64,000 nucleotides of DNA from Epiperipatus broadwayi (GCA_028023455.1 JAQFVV010000020.1:12378385-12442384), one strand, 5' to 3'; positions 23,330 through 37,039 are shown, counted from the stretch's first letter. Notes: a model not told the origin generated them from the letters alone. Translations and numbers: made by a program.

Positions 23330-24385
23330 TCAGACAATAGATTTTAATGATTAAATAATCTTTATAGATGTTAATAGTAAAATATTTTAAAGCAGATAAA
23401 AGTTGGTCAGCTAATTAGAATTTTGTACAAAATAAACATTTTAAAGTTTTGAATACTAAAATTTTTAAATAATAGTGAAATATACAGCCAGAATGAATTT
23501 GATTTTTGAAGCTTAATAATAAATCCAATATTTCATTTCATTAATAAAATAAAGTTAAATATCAAAATGTAACACATTTTATATATAAGACTTTCTATAA
23601 ATGCATCTGTAATTAAAAAATATGGACAAACAGTAAGAATACATGAAACTATAATTAATTTTATTTTTAAAAAAGGTTACAAGATGCTTTAATGCCCAAG
23701 ATCTGATGTTTGATCCAGCTCAAATGAACTAGAAAAAAATAATTCTGAGTATTAATAGACAGAACATCAGATAGACAGATCATAGCCAATCCAGTTAAGC
23801 ATCAAGTAGTGGTTGATAAATGGAAAGATTAACGTGAGTTGATCAGATCATGTTGATTGTAAAAATTAACATACAATTATATATGATACAGTTTTTGCTA
23901 ATAGTAAAGAAGTTTCATATTTTTATGAGTTCTGAGCCCATAATTATCATTACCATATGTAGTTGGCAGTTAATTTAATAAAAATAAACTACAGTATTAA
24001 CATGTATAAACAGTTATATATTGAGGGGTTATGTTTAATGTAAATAAATAATTTTAGCATATTAGTATATGGTGTATATATTATAAAAAATACATTATGC
24101 ATACTTTAAAACTTTTATTTTACTTTGAACATATGAATAAAGACATTGGCAAAAAAAAATGACTCTCAATATATATTTCTAGCTAAAATAGTTTTCTTCA
24201 ATTGGCCAGGTCATAACTCTTCCCATATATCTTTATTGATAGTTAAATTATTATAATTCAATTTTCAAATGCTTATATTTTTTCAGGTAATATGCAGGAT
24301 TTTTATTTCATGCTTTGCCAATAATGCATGCATAGTTTATAGATATGATAAACATACTACTCAATAATTTGCATTATATATATAT
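23330..24385. other. AT-rich DNA, nothing firmly recognised
   Basis: GTTTGATCCAGC near 23710 is a weak B-box-like match. Otherwise no signal. Confidence 0.4.
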
Positions 24386-24391
24386 ATATAC

Positions 24392-24445
24392 CGGGAGAGG
24401 ATAATATATATATATGTCGTAACCAGTTAAGCTACATAACACACG
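24392..24445 (-). mobile_element. possible SINE fragment (minus strand)
   Basis: Read on the minus strand, TGTAGCTTAACTGGTTACGAC is an A-box-like tRNA head. It is followed after a TA run by ATCCTCTCCCGG, which looks like the end of a B box. The piece between has been replaced by ATATAT repeats. Weak support. Confidence 0.35.
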
Positions 24446-24467
24446 CTAATATAATGTATGTGAATAT

Positions 24468-27030
24468 ATATATGTAAAGTAAAGGAAAAGTAGAAATAAA
24501 TACAGACAATAAATTTTTGTAGACATTTTTCTACATTCACTAAATAAAAATAATAAATAAAGGGTTAAATAAGTCTGTATTTAAAATAAAATTTTATTAT
24601 GAAATTAATATTTTAAAAAGGTCTGAATAAATATAAATATTGTTTTATTGTTATTATTATTCTGATTTTGAAATGTAAAAACACAATACTTGTTTTTGAA
24701 ATTTTTTTAATTAATTAAAACATGTATGTAGATTCAAAGGGATTAGAGAGATAAAAATAAAACTCTGTTTTCAATCAAGATGTTATTATCCCCTCAGACA
24801 ATTCTATAAGAGGGCTGATAAAAATATCAGCTGCAGTCTGGATAGTGATTTTTGAAGAGAACAGTCTGGATTGTAGTTTTTGTAAGAGCTGAAGAGAACA
24901 GCTTGCCTACTAAAATTTTTTGAGTAAGTGGCAGCAATTAGCTGACTGAAATAGATAGCTGCAGTTTGTTGTTGGCTGTAGCAGAGAGTTGGCAGAACAG
25001 CTTCCATGAACTGATGTAGCTGAAGTCAGGACAGTAGATTCAGGAACTACTACTATTTTCCTTTGCAGGAGTTTGAATTCACATGGAGAAAATGACCCAC
25101 TTTTTTGTGCTGAAATTCATAGCCTTAATTGTGAAGAGGACCGTTGCTTGCCTAAAATCTATTAAACCAAGACAGCTCTTGCCTGGAACAACCCTAGATA
25201 GAAAGAGACCAACTACAGACCAACATTTTACATGGATTATATTTTTTCCTGATGATGATAATCACTAAAATCAAACTCACCAAGAAAAATCTTCCAACTT
25301 GCCCAGGGAATCCCAGCCAGCTGAAGAATTAATTACATGGATGCTGCATCAGATAAAGGCAGAGAAGCATGGATAAATGTATATACAGCTCATGGAGAGT
25401 AGCGTTATATGTGATAAGGAAGTTTTAAATAATTTTCTTAGTAAAATGGCATTTTTATAACTGATAGAAATATATAAAATGATATTAGTTTAAAATCATT
25501 TATTAAAGAAGAAAAAATGTTTAAAGTTATTTTTATAATTTAGAAAAAAAAAGTACAAACATAGTTATAATTAATAGTCAAGAAAAAAAATTCCAAAAAT
25601 CTTTTAGACTAGGAAAAAGAAAGACATTTTAAAGCAATTAACTGTCAAAAATTTGGTAGTTCTTATTTTAAAGAAAAAGACTATATTCAGTAAAGAGAAT
25701 TAAATTGCGAAAATAATCTTTCATAATTTTACTGTGATAAATACAATTGTTATGTAGATAAATTAATGTTTGCATGTCTGTGCAAATTATATATATATGT
25801 TTCAGTAAACCTAATATGTAAAATATATATCATTTAACTGAAATTGTAATCAAGTATTATATTTTTATATAACTTAAGATTTTGATAATTATTTTGTAAC
25901 AAATCAAATGTGTTCAGAAATCACATGCACTGCATATTTGTGTGTGTGTATATATGTCAATGCTTGTCAAATAGGACATATAAGCAAATTTTAATCAGTT
26001 TTTTGTCATTATTGAATATCAATTGAAATACATTAATTGTATGTTGTAAATCATGCATCTGTGTGCACATATATGTAAATCAATGTAACAATTTGAATTT
26101 TGAATAATAATTATGTAAATCGCAATGTGATAATTGAAATTTTGTATTGTAATCAAAATCAGAAAGTTTATATGTAATTTTATTTTTATAGATTTTAATT
26201 TCCATTTTATTATTATTGTTAATAAACTTGTATTTCAATTGTTAAAAATTGTACTGCATCATCTGTTGGTCACATACAGTAATAGAGCTTATGTTCTCTG
26301 AGCTAGATTCATGCATGTGAATATATAAATGGGGATGTGTATTTAGTGCTTTTGGGGCATCCAGAGATGATCAATATTTATCCTGGTTGGTGCATAAGAG
26401 AATACTCTATACAGCCCATGCACTATATTTTAGTTTAGTCTCATTAAAAATTTAAGTTTATAGTTGGCCAAATGATCAGCATGTTACTGTTTAGAGTTTC
26501 TGATTATTGTTTATTTTGATGGATGAGAACTCGGGTGGTTCATCTGGGTTGTTTGAATAATTGCCCAAGGTGGCAAAGGCTCAATAATTATCCCGATCTA
26601 CAAAAGACCCATTTCTGATCCAGTCACAAGGTTGACTGTTAATTTATATTTTTTATTGTTCAAATCCAGCCACAAGATGGACTGTTAATTTTATTATATT
26701 TTATTGTGGATCATTCATGATGAAGAATGGTATTTTGAGTAGTACTCATACTTATAATTACTTTTACTTTATAATGCTGGTTGATGTATGATTGATGGTT
26801 AATTATGTTTTTAGTTGCTATTCTGAGATAGCTGGCTGATCACTCAAGGATCTCTTGGGGATTTTCCTATATTAGTTATATATACTTTTGTAAATAATTT
26901 GTAAACCATTGATATTTCATTTTATTGTTGACTTGGGAGTGATGATGTTTTCCCATCACCCCAGGTTCCACTTCCTATTACCCCATCCCATTATCTACCA
27001 CCCCATCCTGTTACAATATATATAAAAAAT
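24468..27030. repeat. long noncoding dispersed repeat, copy 1
   Basis: It starts with AAAGGAAAAGTAGAAATAAA and ends near a C-rich block (TACCCCATCCCATTATC) followed by CAATATATATA. The second copy at 56402-59925 shares, in the same order, that start, GAGTTTGAATTC.CATG, GGCAGAGAAGCAT.GATAAA, ATGTTCTCTGAGCTAGATTC, ATAGTTGGCCA, AAAGGCTCAATA and GACTG.TTAAT/TGATTT. It has no long frame: the 60-67 residue frames at 24804-25268 are not conserved in copy 2. It could be an LTR-type or other large non-autonomous retroelement. I see no inverted ends or primer-binding site that settles it. Confidence 0.6.
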
Positions 27031-27034
27031 CACA

Positions 27035-30000
27035 TTAATTCATAACAATTTTAATTTATACTAAATAATTTCATGCGATAAACCTTTTCTATGTCTATAT
27101 ATATATATATATTAAAATATCTCCAATTGTCAGATATATTAGATATTTAATCATCTAAATATTTTTACTTAAGTAGTACTGTAATAGAACTATCATTTTT
27201 GCTAAAGAGATTCACATATTTAAACCTCTAACTCACCTGATAATTAGAGATTATTCCAATATATATATATATTGTGCCATTACAATTTAGTCATTAGCTA
27301 AGTTTATCGTAATGTGCATGTAAGAAAATGTAAAACAAAATCATCATCACATTTTTATCTAAAAAGGAAGATGTAGGGCACCCAAGTTTAAACCCTACAA
27401 GATCAAGTTCTAAAAACTTTAGACAGAAAGAGAGTGGGTCAACAATTATATTCTTTATTTGTTTGTGTTGATAGAAAGGTAATACACACACTTAAACTAT
27501 TCAATATTTAATTTTTTTGTTAAAAAGCAAAGTTATAATGCATATGTATAGGCAGTGTGTGTTATAAAAGCTATTTAGTTAGCCACTTTTAAATTTCAGA
27601 TATTAAACTTTCTTTAAAACTAACCTATGCTTGATCAATTTTAATATCTTATTCTATACTTCTATTTTTGCTTTTCTATAATTGGGATTTAAAAGCTAAG
27701 GATTTAATTTTAAAATATTAGGGTTATAATTTCTAAACTAGCATTCATATTATTTTAATGGACAGTTTATGAATGATTTGAAATGATAAAGTATGTGTGT
27801 ACATTACATACAGAAATTTACATTTATTATATATTGAAAGGAAGAAGGGTTAAAACTGTCAAATTATTTTTTTTTACAATTTTGTGTTAAGGGAGAAAAT
27901 CTGTTGAATCAGATATATATTTTGTAGCAATTTTGTTTTTATAAATGATTGTTTGTCATTATGCAGTTTAAGCTTGGTGGGACTTCTAATTTTGAAATTG
28001 TCTCATCTTGAGATCAAAAGAAAGAAGCTCAAATTTCAAATGTTACTTAGGTGTAAAAAAAAGGATTAAGTCTATTTTTTCCTTCAAAACAAAAGTTGTC
28101 TGGAAACCAGGTGTGTTATTTTTTTTTAATGTTCCTAAAAAAGATTGCACTTTCCAACTAAAAATGAATTGGTCAAAACTAGCAAGTCACACTATCACTC
28201 TAATTGGGTGAGTTGACTCAAAAATCGGATATAAAAGCAGTCTGGAAAATCAGTTGAGATTATTATTATTATAATATTTGTGATAGAGACTTTTTAAAAA
28301 TTATTGAAACTAAAGCAGACAAACATTTTTAATTCTGCTAGATAACCTTTTTTTTAAATCATTTTTTTATATCAAGTTTTGAATGTTGAAAATATAAGGA
28401 TGGCAGAGTAAGAAAAATTAATATATGTTCTGTCTGTCTACCAGACTCATCATCAACTAGCACATCATATAGGAAAGAAAAGATGTCTTGTCTGAAAAAT
28501 AATATTCTACACCTTTCAACTGACTGAGAGAAATAAGATGTTTTTAAATAGAAAGAAGAAAGCATCCACCTGCATTTGAAGGTGATCAGGAAAATCTACT
28601 GATAAATATTAAATCATCAAGTCCAATTAATTGTTCCAGTAACTGATTTTAAACTCAAGAAAATTTATAAATGTGAAAACAACTGCTGTATTTCATCCAC
28701 TAAAAGAATCATGCTTGACGGGAAGAGAAGAAAAATTAATATAATGATTTCCAAATTGTCCACTAAAGCAAATAACCTCAATAGAATCATCATCATCAAA
28801 TAATTATACACCTCAAGAAAGAGATTGTTCCAACGTAAAATGGAAATGGTAGCTGCTGAAATATAGACATTATACAAGATAAGTTTGAGCCCTTGGAAGT
28901 TCGCCACAAAACAAAGAATCGGTAATATGACTTTTTATATCTATTTTCTTTATGATATCAGAGTCTTAATAAACTTTTAGCAATAAAGTGGTATATTTTA
29001 TTTAAAGAACTTTTAAAGACAATTCAGATCAATTAAAACCAATAATTTCTTACTAATAATAACCTTGAACTTCATAAATGATTTTGAATGTATCAAAATT
29101 ATTTGTTTATTAATTTACAGTTATGAAATATTAATGTGTAGAATAATTTTTTGGATTATTATTTTGGTTTTAAATAATATTTTGTTATTGTGGGGATAAA
29201 ACACGCACATACATAATAATATTTTTACATGTGTATAATTGTGTGTGAATGTAAAGAAAAAAATAGGCAGTATTAAAAATATTAGATTTTGTTTCAAGTT
29301 AAAGTATGGCATTTCAGAGGTAGAAGAGAGGGGGAGAAAATAATTTAAAACTTGTTTCTAAAACTTGCTCTTTCCAATTTTACTAACATTTATTTTTTTT
29401 AACATTCTGCTTACATGTTAGATTATAAGGTATGTGTGCCAATGAGTGAATATTTTTTTTTATGAAATACTTTTCTTGTGGATGGAACATTTTAACAAAT
29501 TGGTTACCCAATTTAATACAATATACCTTTGATGGGAAAGGGGGGAGAACTTGAAATTAATCGGAAGATTGCAATAGAGTCAATTATTATTATTATTATT
29601 CATATAAATTTTCATGTATGTCTAGAAATTTTATGTATATGTTAGAAATGCAGTAATAAATATTAGTTTGTGTTATTAAATGAGGTGTATATATTTCATT
29701 AAGAGTAGTCTTTATTAAGTGTGATCATTCATCATCAAGGTGAATATTAATTATTTAAGTTCCAATGATTATGAATTTCTTTATAAAAATTAGGTTTATG
29801 ATTAAGCTTAGTCCTAAAGCTGTGGATGAAACCATTATCATTATCGTTATCATTATCATCATCATCATCATCATCAACGTTTTAATTAATGAGCTGTTTA
29901 AATGCTTAAAGGCCATAAATAAATATTGATTTCATAGTCTTTAGTGATTTCTTAGTATTATTATAACCACCATCCCATCATCTATTTCATGCAAGGATGA

Positions 30001-30210
30001 GTGGATTGCCATCCTAAATTAATAGTAATCTGAGCTAGTAAAACTTATAAAAAATATATATATATTGAAACACATTTGTTATGTTAAGAGCTAAGAAATG
30101 ATTTCTGTCTAATGAATTCCACTTTAGTTTAAAGATGTTTTATGTTTACTTAGATATTAGTGCATACAGTGATATGGCTCTAAAAAGCAAAATCTTCCAT
30201 GTTTATTAGA
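27035..30210. other. AT-rich DNA, no gene; (CAT)n tract
   Basis: No supported coding region. GGATATAAAAGCAG near 28228 is a TATA-like string without a gene downstream. An interrupted (ATC)n microsatellite lies at 29832-29876, within CATTATCATTATC-type sequence. Confidence 0.5.
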
Positions 30211-30214
30211 AATA

Positions 30215-30312
30215 AAGTACCAAAAAGGGATTCAAACCCGGTACATGTGAAAAGGTTATTAGATATAACTGTGTCTAGATTCAGATAATCTAATGGCGCC
30301 CTGCTAGACCAT
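30215..30312 (-). mobile_element. tRNA-derived SINE head (minus strand)
   Basis: On the minus strand the B box CCGGGTTTGAATCCC is excellent (plus coordinates about 30227-30242). An A-box-like AGCAGGGCGCCATTAGATTA lies about 60 bases upstream. The separation is a little larger than in a tRNA. No acceptor stem can be paired, so this is a SINE or tRNA relic rather than a tRNA gene. Confidence 0.5.
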
Positions 30313-30314
30313 AT

Positions 30315-33300
30315 TCACTTATTATTTGTTTAAATATGCACTTAACATCAAACCAGGAAATGAAAGTGGATAAAATCTACTGTCTGTATACCTGAGAAGT
30401 TATTTTATTGAGTTACCAGTGTGCTCACTCACTTGATTTCCATATACCTGAGTTATAGTAGTTCGTTCTTAATAATTTGTTTATAATTATTGATATTGTG
30501 ACATCTTGAGAAATCTAATTATAGAAATATGTTTCATTTAATCCAATGACCCTTAATATGATTGATGACTCAGTCTGATCTTTGTTTAATAGCCACTACT
30601 CAGGTTAAATAATTCTTTTCTCTTTGATATAAAAATTCTATTACATTTTTTTTTTCATTTATTAAGCTAAATATTTATATTTGAATCTTTTCTTAATTAT
30701 TTAATACATTTGGATCGTTTGATCACCTTTATTTATGTTACAATGGCAATATGTTTGAAATAAGCATTGCTACAATGCCTTTGGACTCAGGTAAAAATAT
30801 TTATAATGGTAATATTTTATCTTAATTCTTTTTGAATCCTTTATTTATGTTACAATATATATATATAGTGAGAGAAGTCAGTTTGTCATCTTTTTCATTA
30901 GGTTTATAATCTACAAGATTATAGAGTGACAACTTCAAAAAATTGCTAAGCAGGTTTTTGATGTAGAGCCTCTTTATAAAAGTAGATCCCAAATCACTAT
31001 AGCAACCTTCAATATATATATATATATTGTAGCCTTTTGGTTTATTTCATCTATAAACCAAATATAATAAAAGGAAATAATTGTGGAAAAAATTTTTTTT
31101 TGAATATAAGAAAAATTAAGAGTTTTATTTGAAAAAGTAATGGCTATATAGCTCAAAAGTAACATATATAGAGACAGTTTGTGTTTGTATAAAATATAGC
31201 TACATTATTTAATGCAGGGGGGATGATTAATTTTGTTTTTTGCTATAATAATTACCAATATAATAATTCAAAAACAAATATTTATATGACTGAGATAAAG
31301 TCTTGTGAATTTTGATATCTATTACTAAAGAGTTGATGAGAATTAAGACTGAATTAATTGTCAGTAGCTTTAGTTAACAGTTTCTTTCTAGAGAATAAGT
31401 TTAAAGTTATAGGGGATTATAGTGAATATTTATGTTTATGATTATCAGAAATAATAATTGATTTTATGCTTGTAATTATAAGAAATTATGATGGATATTT
31501 ATGTTCATATAATCTGAATAATCAGTTTTCTGTTTCATGTTCTGCACATGTATGTGTGTGTGATACAGATATATGGGTTTGATTTTTTTCTTTCCTTTAT
31601 AGAAATTGACATAATTTTCTATATTATTTAAAATGTAAATCTAAATAAGAAATTATTTAGATAAGTAAAAAAAAAGAATGACTGTAACCTTTGTTTGACC
31701 AAAAAAGTGTTAGTAAGCTTATGCTTTTGATTAGATCTTCTTTGACTGCTTTTTCCATAAAGTAATCGCTAGTGTGTTAATTAAAGAGATATGCTTTAAG
31801 ATGAGGAAGAAAAAGTTGTCAAAATTAACAACTGGTAAAGAGTTTATTGTTCATTCTGAAGGGAGATTTTTTAATTAGATTCAAAAAAGCCACCTGTGGG
31901 AGGGGAGATTAACATGTTTTTTTCTCTCCTTTACCCTATAAAAGCAACTGGGGAAAGTGAATGACGGGAACTTTTGCTAATTGAGAACTTTTGCTAACTA
32001 ACTAAAATTAATCCATCTCTGAAAGTTTTTTTTCTCCAAGTTTTTTTTTAATTTTCTTTCTCAGAGTTTAATAATGTATTTAAGTTTTACAGTATACCAA
32101 AATATGAATTTCTAATTCATATATAAGTAGTGCATATTTCTTTTCCTCACATCAATTATGAAGAAATCAACTTTTAATAAGACATTTTATACTAAATGCT
32201 ACAACTTATCCATTCAGCTTATTAAAAATTCATTGAAGGAGAGAACTGTCAAATTTTTGTATGCAATTAAAAGACCGATTTATACTATAATAATTATTTG
32301 GCTGGTTAAAATTCATTTGAAGAACTGCAGCAAACTTCTGTATAATGTTTAAAAAAAGTTAACTCATGTTTAGTAATCAGAAGCTGCTTGTTGTCTATAA
32401 TTTGAGCCTTTAAAATGTAAAAGAAGAAGAAAAAGAAACAAATAAGTTCAAACCAAGGAAGAAACTCACCAAATGGAAGGTAATCAACAGAACTCTTTTA
32501 AAATTTATTAATTATCCTGTAGCTAAATCTTGATTTAAAATAACTACCTACGTTTTTATCTATCTTGATTCAAATGACTCTGTGCATTTTTATACACATT
32601 TAATTAAAAATAACTGTCTGATGTGCATTTGTATAGCTATCTCAAAATAAAATGAACTGAATACATTAATTGATTGATGGACAATTGAAGGAAAAAACAT
32701 TAGAAAGAGACTATCGTAATGTTGATATTTATTCTTTATTTTATTTCCTTTATATAATATGTCATTTATTATTTCATTTTGTTTATATAATATGTTTAAC
32801 GTCTAACCACTAGATTATCTTAATTTAATAATTTTTTTTAATTTATGTTTAAAGGAAGAAAAGGAAAATGATTTTGATACCATTTAAGTATAAATGCTCA
32901 TGTAAATTTAAATTTAAAAGAAAAGAGAGAAATGATATAGATATTTTTTTTATATTCTTAACAAAAATTTAATTTGTGCTTAATATTAAATATGAAGAGT
33001 GGGTGGATGGTCATCTGAAAACCCATTATTATGCTATAGGTATGGATCTGTTATTAATAGAAATATTGGATGTATGTTGGCTTGACTGTTTAAAATTGAA
33101 ATGATTCATATATGTTTTGATTCAGGATCTGGTTAGTCTTTGTCATTTATTTAGACTGTAATCAATGTATATGTGGGCATATATAAAGCTATAAATGCTT
33201 CTCACTACTGGTGTAAGGTTATTTTACTACCCAATAGAGGGGAAATAGCTGTCTCGTGATTTATTTACCATGGCAGTCGGAGATGACTGAATTTCACTCC

Positions 33301-36130
33301 ATTTATTTTGTTGGAATAGGGAATTATTGATAAAGTTACTGTTTAATTGTAGAAAATGTTTTGCATGCCAATATAGAGACTAGGTGTCTAGGCAGGAGCA
33401 CTTTATATGATTCTGGATCTTAAGAAAAGATCTCTCTCTGGCTCAAGCAAATAGTTCAAGTTAGGAGTTATTGTCATTGTTTTTTTTTTAATTTCCCTTA
33501 CCAAGATGCTGCTGTGTGTGTTATAAATACTGCCTGGTGATGTGGGATATGAAGAGAGTTTTTCTTAGGTGGGTCAGAATAAAAGTGCCTGACAGGATAA
33601 GAATTCAGTCAGATGTATATGTATGATGAGGAATGACAAAGATTTTAATTAGTAAACTAACCAATCTGTGTTGATTTTTTTGTGAATGGTGATAAATTGA
33701 GGTTGTCAAGCTGGAAGGACATACTGACCTAAAGATATATATGGTCAAAAACATAAAGATCTGACAGGCATGAATGTAAAAGTATGGGTTTTGAATTTAA
33801 ACCCATTTGCAAAATCAGTAGGGGATTTTTATGGCATATCATCCTTCTTCATTAGAAATGTGAAAATTATTGCTTGATAAAAGGATTTAGAAATTTATGA
33901 TTATTTAACATTGCTAGTTAGAATAATTGAAACGAATATATTATTTTGGAATAGTCCAATGGACAATGTTTACAATAAAAGGGGGGAAGCAGAAATTTAT
34001 AGGTTTTCTCCTCTTTCAAGAGATGTTTTCTTAAAGCTAAAAATATATGGAATTCTGAGTGTGTGAGCGTTTGTTTGTGTTTATTATTATTATTAATTAT
34101 TTATTGGATAAATAAATGGGTCAAACAATCAATAAGTCCTCCAGAAAATTGGTTAATTAGATGTGTATTCGAACCATAGTCTTTAATAGATCTGAATCAT
34201 ATATTTGAGTGTAGCAATATTATAATTAAGTGTGTTTTTATTTTATTTTATCATTATTGTTAATGTAATAAAATTTTACTATTGTTATAAGATTACATTG
34301 TGTTTTGATGTTTCAAATATCTCCAGAATCTACTACATCCAGCACCTATAGTTAAAGTTATATTAGTTCATATTTAAATTTAATTATTCATTTTTTATAT
34401 TTATAATTTATTTCCAAGATCGATTAGCAGTAGTCATTACTATATTGTTTCATATTCGATTCACATAGTTAATTTTATATTGATAATTTATTTCCATGGT
34501 TGAATTACAGTATTGATTTTATCTTGATTATTTCTATATTCGATTAACATAAATCATTTTATATAAGTCACTTTTATAAACTTAATTTTCACATAATTTA
34601 TTTTCATAATTAATTTACATAATCTGATTTTATGATTTATGTCCGTACTTTACTTTCATAGGTACATTTGATTGATTTATCTAATTAATGTTCATGATTT
34701 ACTTCCATAAGTTTACTTTAGCAAAATATGATAGGTTTAAAGTTATTAATTAAAATTTGGTCAATAGATTAGAAATAATAGAATAAAATGACAGGGAATA
34801 GTTAAGTTAAGTTTAACAAATTTAATCTTTTGATTCATTGTAATGTTGTGAATATTGGGAGCAGACATAAAATCCCTTTCCTGCTCTCAGTGTTTAGAGT
34901 GATTCTCACTATTAAACTCGTATTAAAATTTATTTTGCATATATGGGATCATATACATTACAGTGTAATCACTTATATGGGCACCTCTTGACAGATCTAG
35001 ACCTTGAGAAAGAGCAGTTCAATTATTAATCTAAGAGCTAGTTTGGAAGTCAAGTAGCATATTATAATAAAACTATTACACTATTATAAAATAGGGATCA
35101 TGAATTGATAGTTGATCAAAAGATGTATGTGTTTTAAAGAAATAAGATTAGGGATTTTTAGATTAAAGAACATAACACAGACATTCCGTGTTATATAATT
35201 GTAGCTATTAAAAGTCATAGATGCTGAGAACGAAAAATAAAGTAATGGGATTAAATGGGGAGGATTTATTTGTGATAATTTTTGTCTGGTATTAAATTAA
35301 ATTATAATTTTATATTATGAACCTAGATTAGGAGTTCTTTGCATTAATTACTGATTTATTTCCAGTCAGATATAAATGATAACTATATAGAATTTTCTGT
35401 AGTTACTACTCGAGATCAGATATTTATAATAAAGTTGTGGAAGAAAGTTGTCTTCTTATTGTAGATTTGATGATAAATTTATCATGAAGTATTTGCGTGA
35501 CTCATCCGAGTTTGAAATTAAGACCACATAGATTGAATGGTTTTATCAATATTATTATTATTATTATTATTATTATTTTGAGAGACAATTTAATTACTTT
35601 CTCCAGTATCTTCTATAGTCCTAAATATGGCTAATGATGATGATCTCTGATGGGCATTACAATTTATAGCTGCAATTTCGCGCCCCCGGTATATTTGATC
35701 CTAAAGTTAGTATAAAATTCAATTGACTAGCTACTTGAAATAAATGAGAGTTTATTGAGGTTGAATAAGTGAAAGATTGCGCGCGGAGAAAGTTGAGGTT
35801 ACAATATATATACTCAAAATAAATTGAAGTATCACTCTTGTTAAGGAGAATGCTACTGACATGTTAATAAAATGTTTTGCATTACTTAACTGCCAAGGTT
35901 ACTTTTATTTTATTTGTGTGTGTGTGCGTGCATTATAATAGGTTCAAACAAATGAGTAACTGTGCTGTACTATTCTAGACTTTAAATTTGCTTAGGCCTC
36001 CCCATAAACCAATTGTTTCTTATCTTTATTCTTAAACTTATCTTTAAAATTATTAATTAATTTATTCAAAAGAAAAGACATCAAAAACCTATATTAAATT
36101 CTTTATCCATAATAAAAAATATTTTTCTAT
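30315..36130. other. AT-rich DNA, no gene seen
   Basis: Nearly 6 kb without a supportable gene. CCCTATAAAAGC at about 31934 is a TATA-like string. The 64-residue frame at 32158-32352 downstream of it has ordinary composition but no recognisable motif. A (TTA)n microsatellite lies at 35549-35578. A small GC-rich patch (TCGCGCCCCCGG near 35677, GCGCGCGGAG near 35780) is unexplained. Confidence 0.5.
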
Positions 36131-36179
36131 ATAAGCTAGATGTGTGGGTACAATCAATGCATCGTGCCTTTATAAAAGT

Positions 36180-36600
36180 TCTATCATTTTTTTTTGCTTT
36201 TTTTAATTATTTTTTTTTTATCAAGAATGATTTTAGAAAATCTAACACTAATCAAATCATTTTTATAATTTTCTATATTATTTTTCTTATCAGATTCAAA
36301 TTTACAACGTTTTAAATTTTAAATAAAAATTCTTTCAACCTGTTATAATGAAATACAAAATGTTGACAGTAGGGATAAACTCTAATTCTTAACTATTTTA
36401 TACACATCTCGTTGTTTTTTTTTTACTTTTAAATCTAAAAAATTAATATTTATTAATATCTTCATCTTCTTTTTACTTATTTAACTTTGAGGATTTAAAT
36501 TATTAAATATTAACTGAATAAACTTATGAGGAACATATACAAAATATCATCAATATATCTAGTATATATTACATAATTAGAAATTACTAAAAGCTTGATA
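36180..36600 (-). pseudogene. Penelope-like reverse transcriptase remnant (minus strand)
   Basis: On the minus strand, RYIDDILYMF is readable at about 36531-36560; YIDD is the reverse transcriptase catalytic box. About 100 bases further on, NINFLDLKVKK is readable at about 36425-36450, the 'nFLDl' block that follows it in PLE and LINE enzymes. Stops and frame changes separate them. The domain upstream of YIDD runs into the LINE fragment on the other strand. I call it PLE because of the FLD block and the PLE tail nearby, but a LINE is not excluded. Confidence 0.55.
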
Positions 36601-36654
36601 GAGAAAAAATAGAAAAAAAAGTAGATATATTTCCATTAATTTTTTTATGAGAAG

Positions 36655-36912
36655 ATATGATTCTGGCAGAAGAAAAACCTAATCAAGATTTAAAAAATAT
36701 TAGCTTAATATCTCATGTAATTAGAGTAATACTGAGAGTTAAGTAGATTTACAATATACAAATGTGTTTATATTTGCCTAGTAATTTCAATTTATAAAAA
36801 TAAAAGGACAAGAGATGCCATTAGAATTGTGAAACTATTGTTGGGAAATACATATAAAGAGGAAGAGAGATTAATATTTGTTTTATTGATCTTAAAAAGA
36901 TATATTTCTACT
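36655..36912 (+). pseudogene. LINE reverse transcriptase fragment
   Basis: The plus-strand frame reads NISLISHVIRVILRV near 36690-36735 (the 'RPISLLSxxxKIxxR' block), then DKRTRDAIRIVKLLLG near 36805-36850 (the 'GTRDAI' block). A frameshifted RLIFVLLILKRYI follows, matching 'LxxCFIDLKKAFD'. Three consecutive LINE reverse transcriptase blocks in order make the assignment reasonable, but the fragment is only 250 bases. Confidence 0.55.
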
Positions 36913-36916
36913 TAAT

Positions 36917-36970
36917 AGGGTTATCCATTGGATAAAGTGCTGGGTTTGTACTGGTATTTTAATGTAATGC
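36917..36970 (+). mobile_element. tRNA-like head directly upstream of a hammerhead
   Basis: AGGGTTATCCATTGGATAAAG then TGCTGGGTTTGTA resembles the D arm and anticodon arm of an Arg-type tRNA (A box around CCATTGGATAAAG). The B box is not intact. It abuts the ribozyme at 36973. Schistosome Sm-alpha repeats are known to combine a polymerase III head with a hammerhead, so this could be a comparable SINE. Confidence 0.4.
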
Positions 36971-36972
36971 TT

Positions 36973-37035
36973 GAATATCCTAGCACCTCACTGAGGAAGC
37001 CGGTAGCAGAAACTGGTCTGAGGTTAGGGATATTC
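36973..37035 (+). ncRNA. type I hammerhead ribozyme motif, long stem I
   Basis: The core CTGAGGA is at 36991-36997 and GAAA at 37009-37012. Between them is a short stem II (GC/GC around CGGTA) flanked by A opposite A. Stem III is A-C, loop TG, G-T, then C at 37018 (GUC, predicted cleavage after it). Stem I is fully paired on both sides of an internal loop: ACCTCA (36985-36990) with TGAGGT (37019-37024), and GAATATCC (36973-36980) with GGATATTC (37028-37035), 14 bp in all. The loop is TAGC opposite TAG. This is the arrangement described for PLE hammerheads. Stem II is weak. Confidence 0.72.
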
Positions 37036-37039
37036 TGCA

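Noticed and set aside
24804-25268. Frames of 61-67 residues as genes
   Set aside because: They lie in the dispersed repeat, and the corresponding part of copy 2 does not keep the frames.
30215-30312. Possible tRNA gene on the minus strand
   Set aside because: The B box is good, but acceptor and anticodon stems do not pair and the A-B spacing is off. A SINE or relic is more likely.
32158-32352. 64-residue frame downstream of a TATA-like element as a host gene
   Set aside because: No recognisable motif, AT-driven composition, no splice or poly-A context that I can support.
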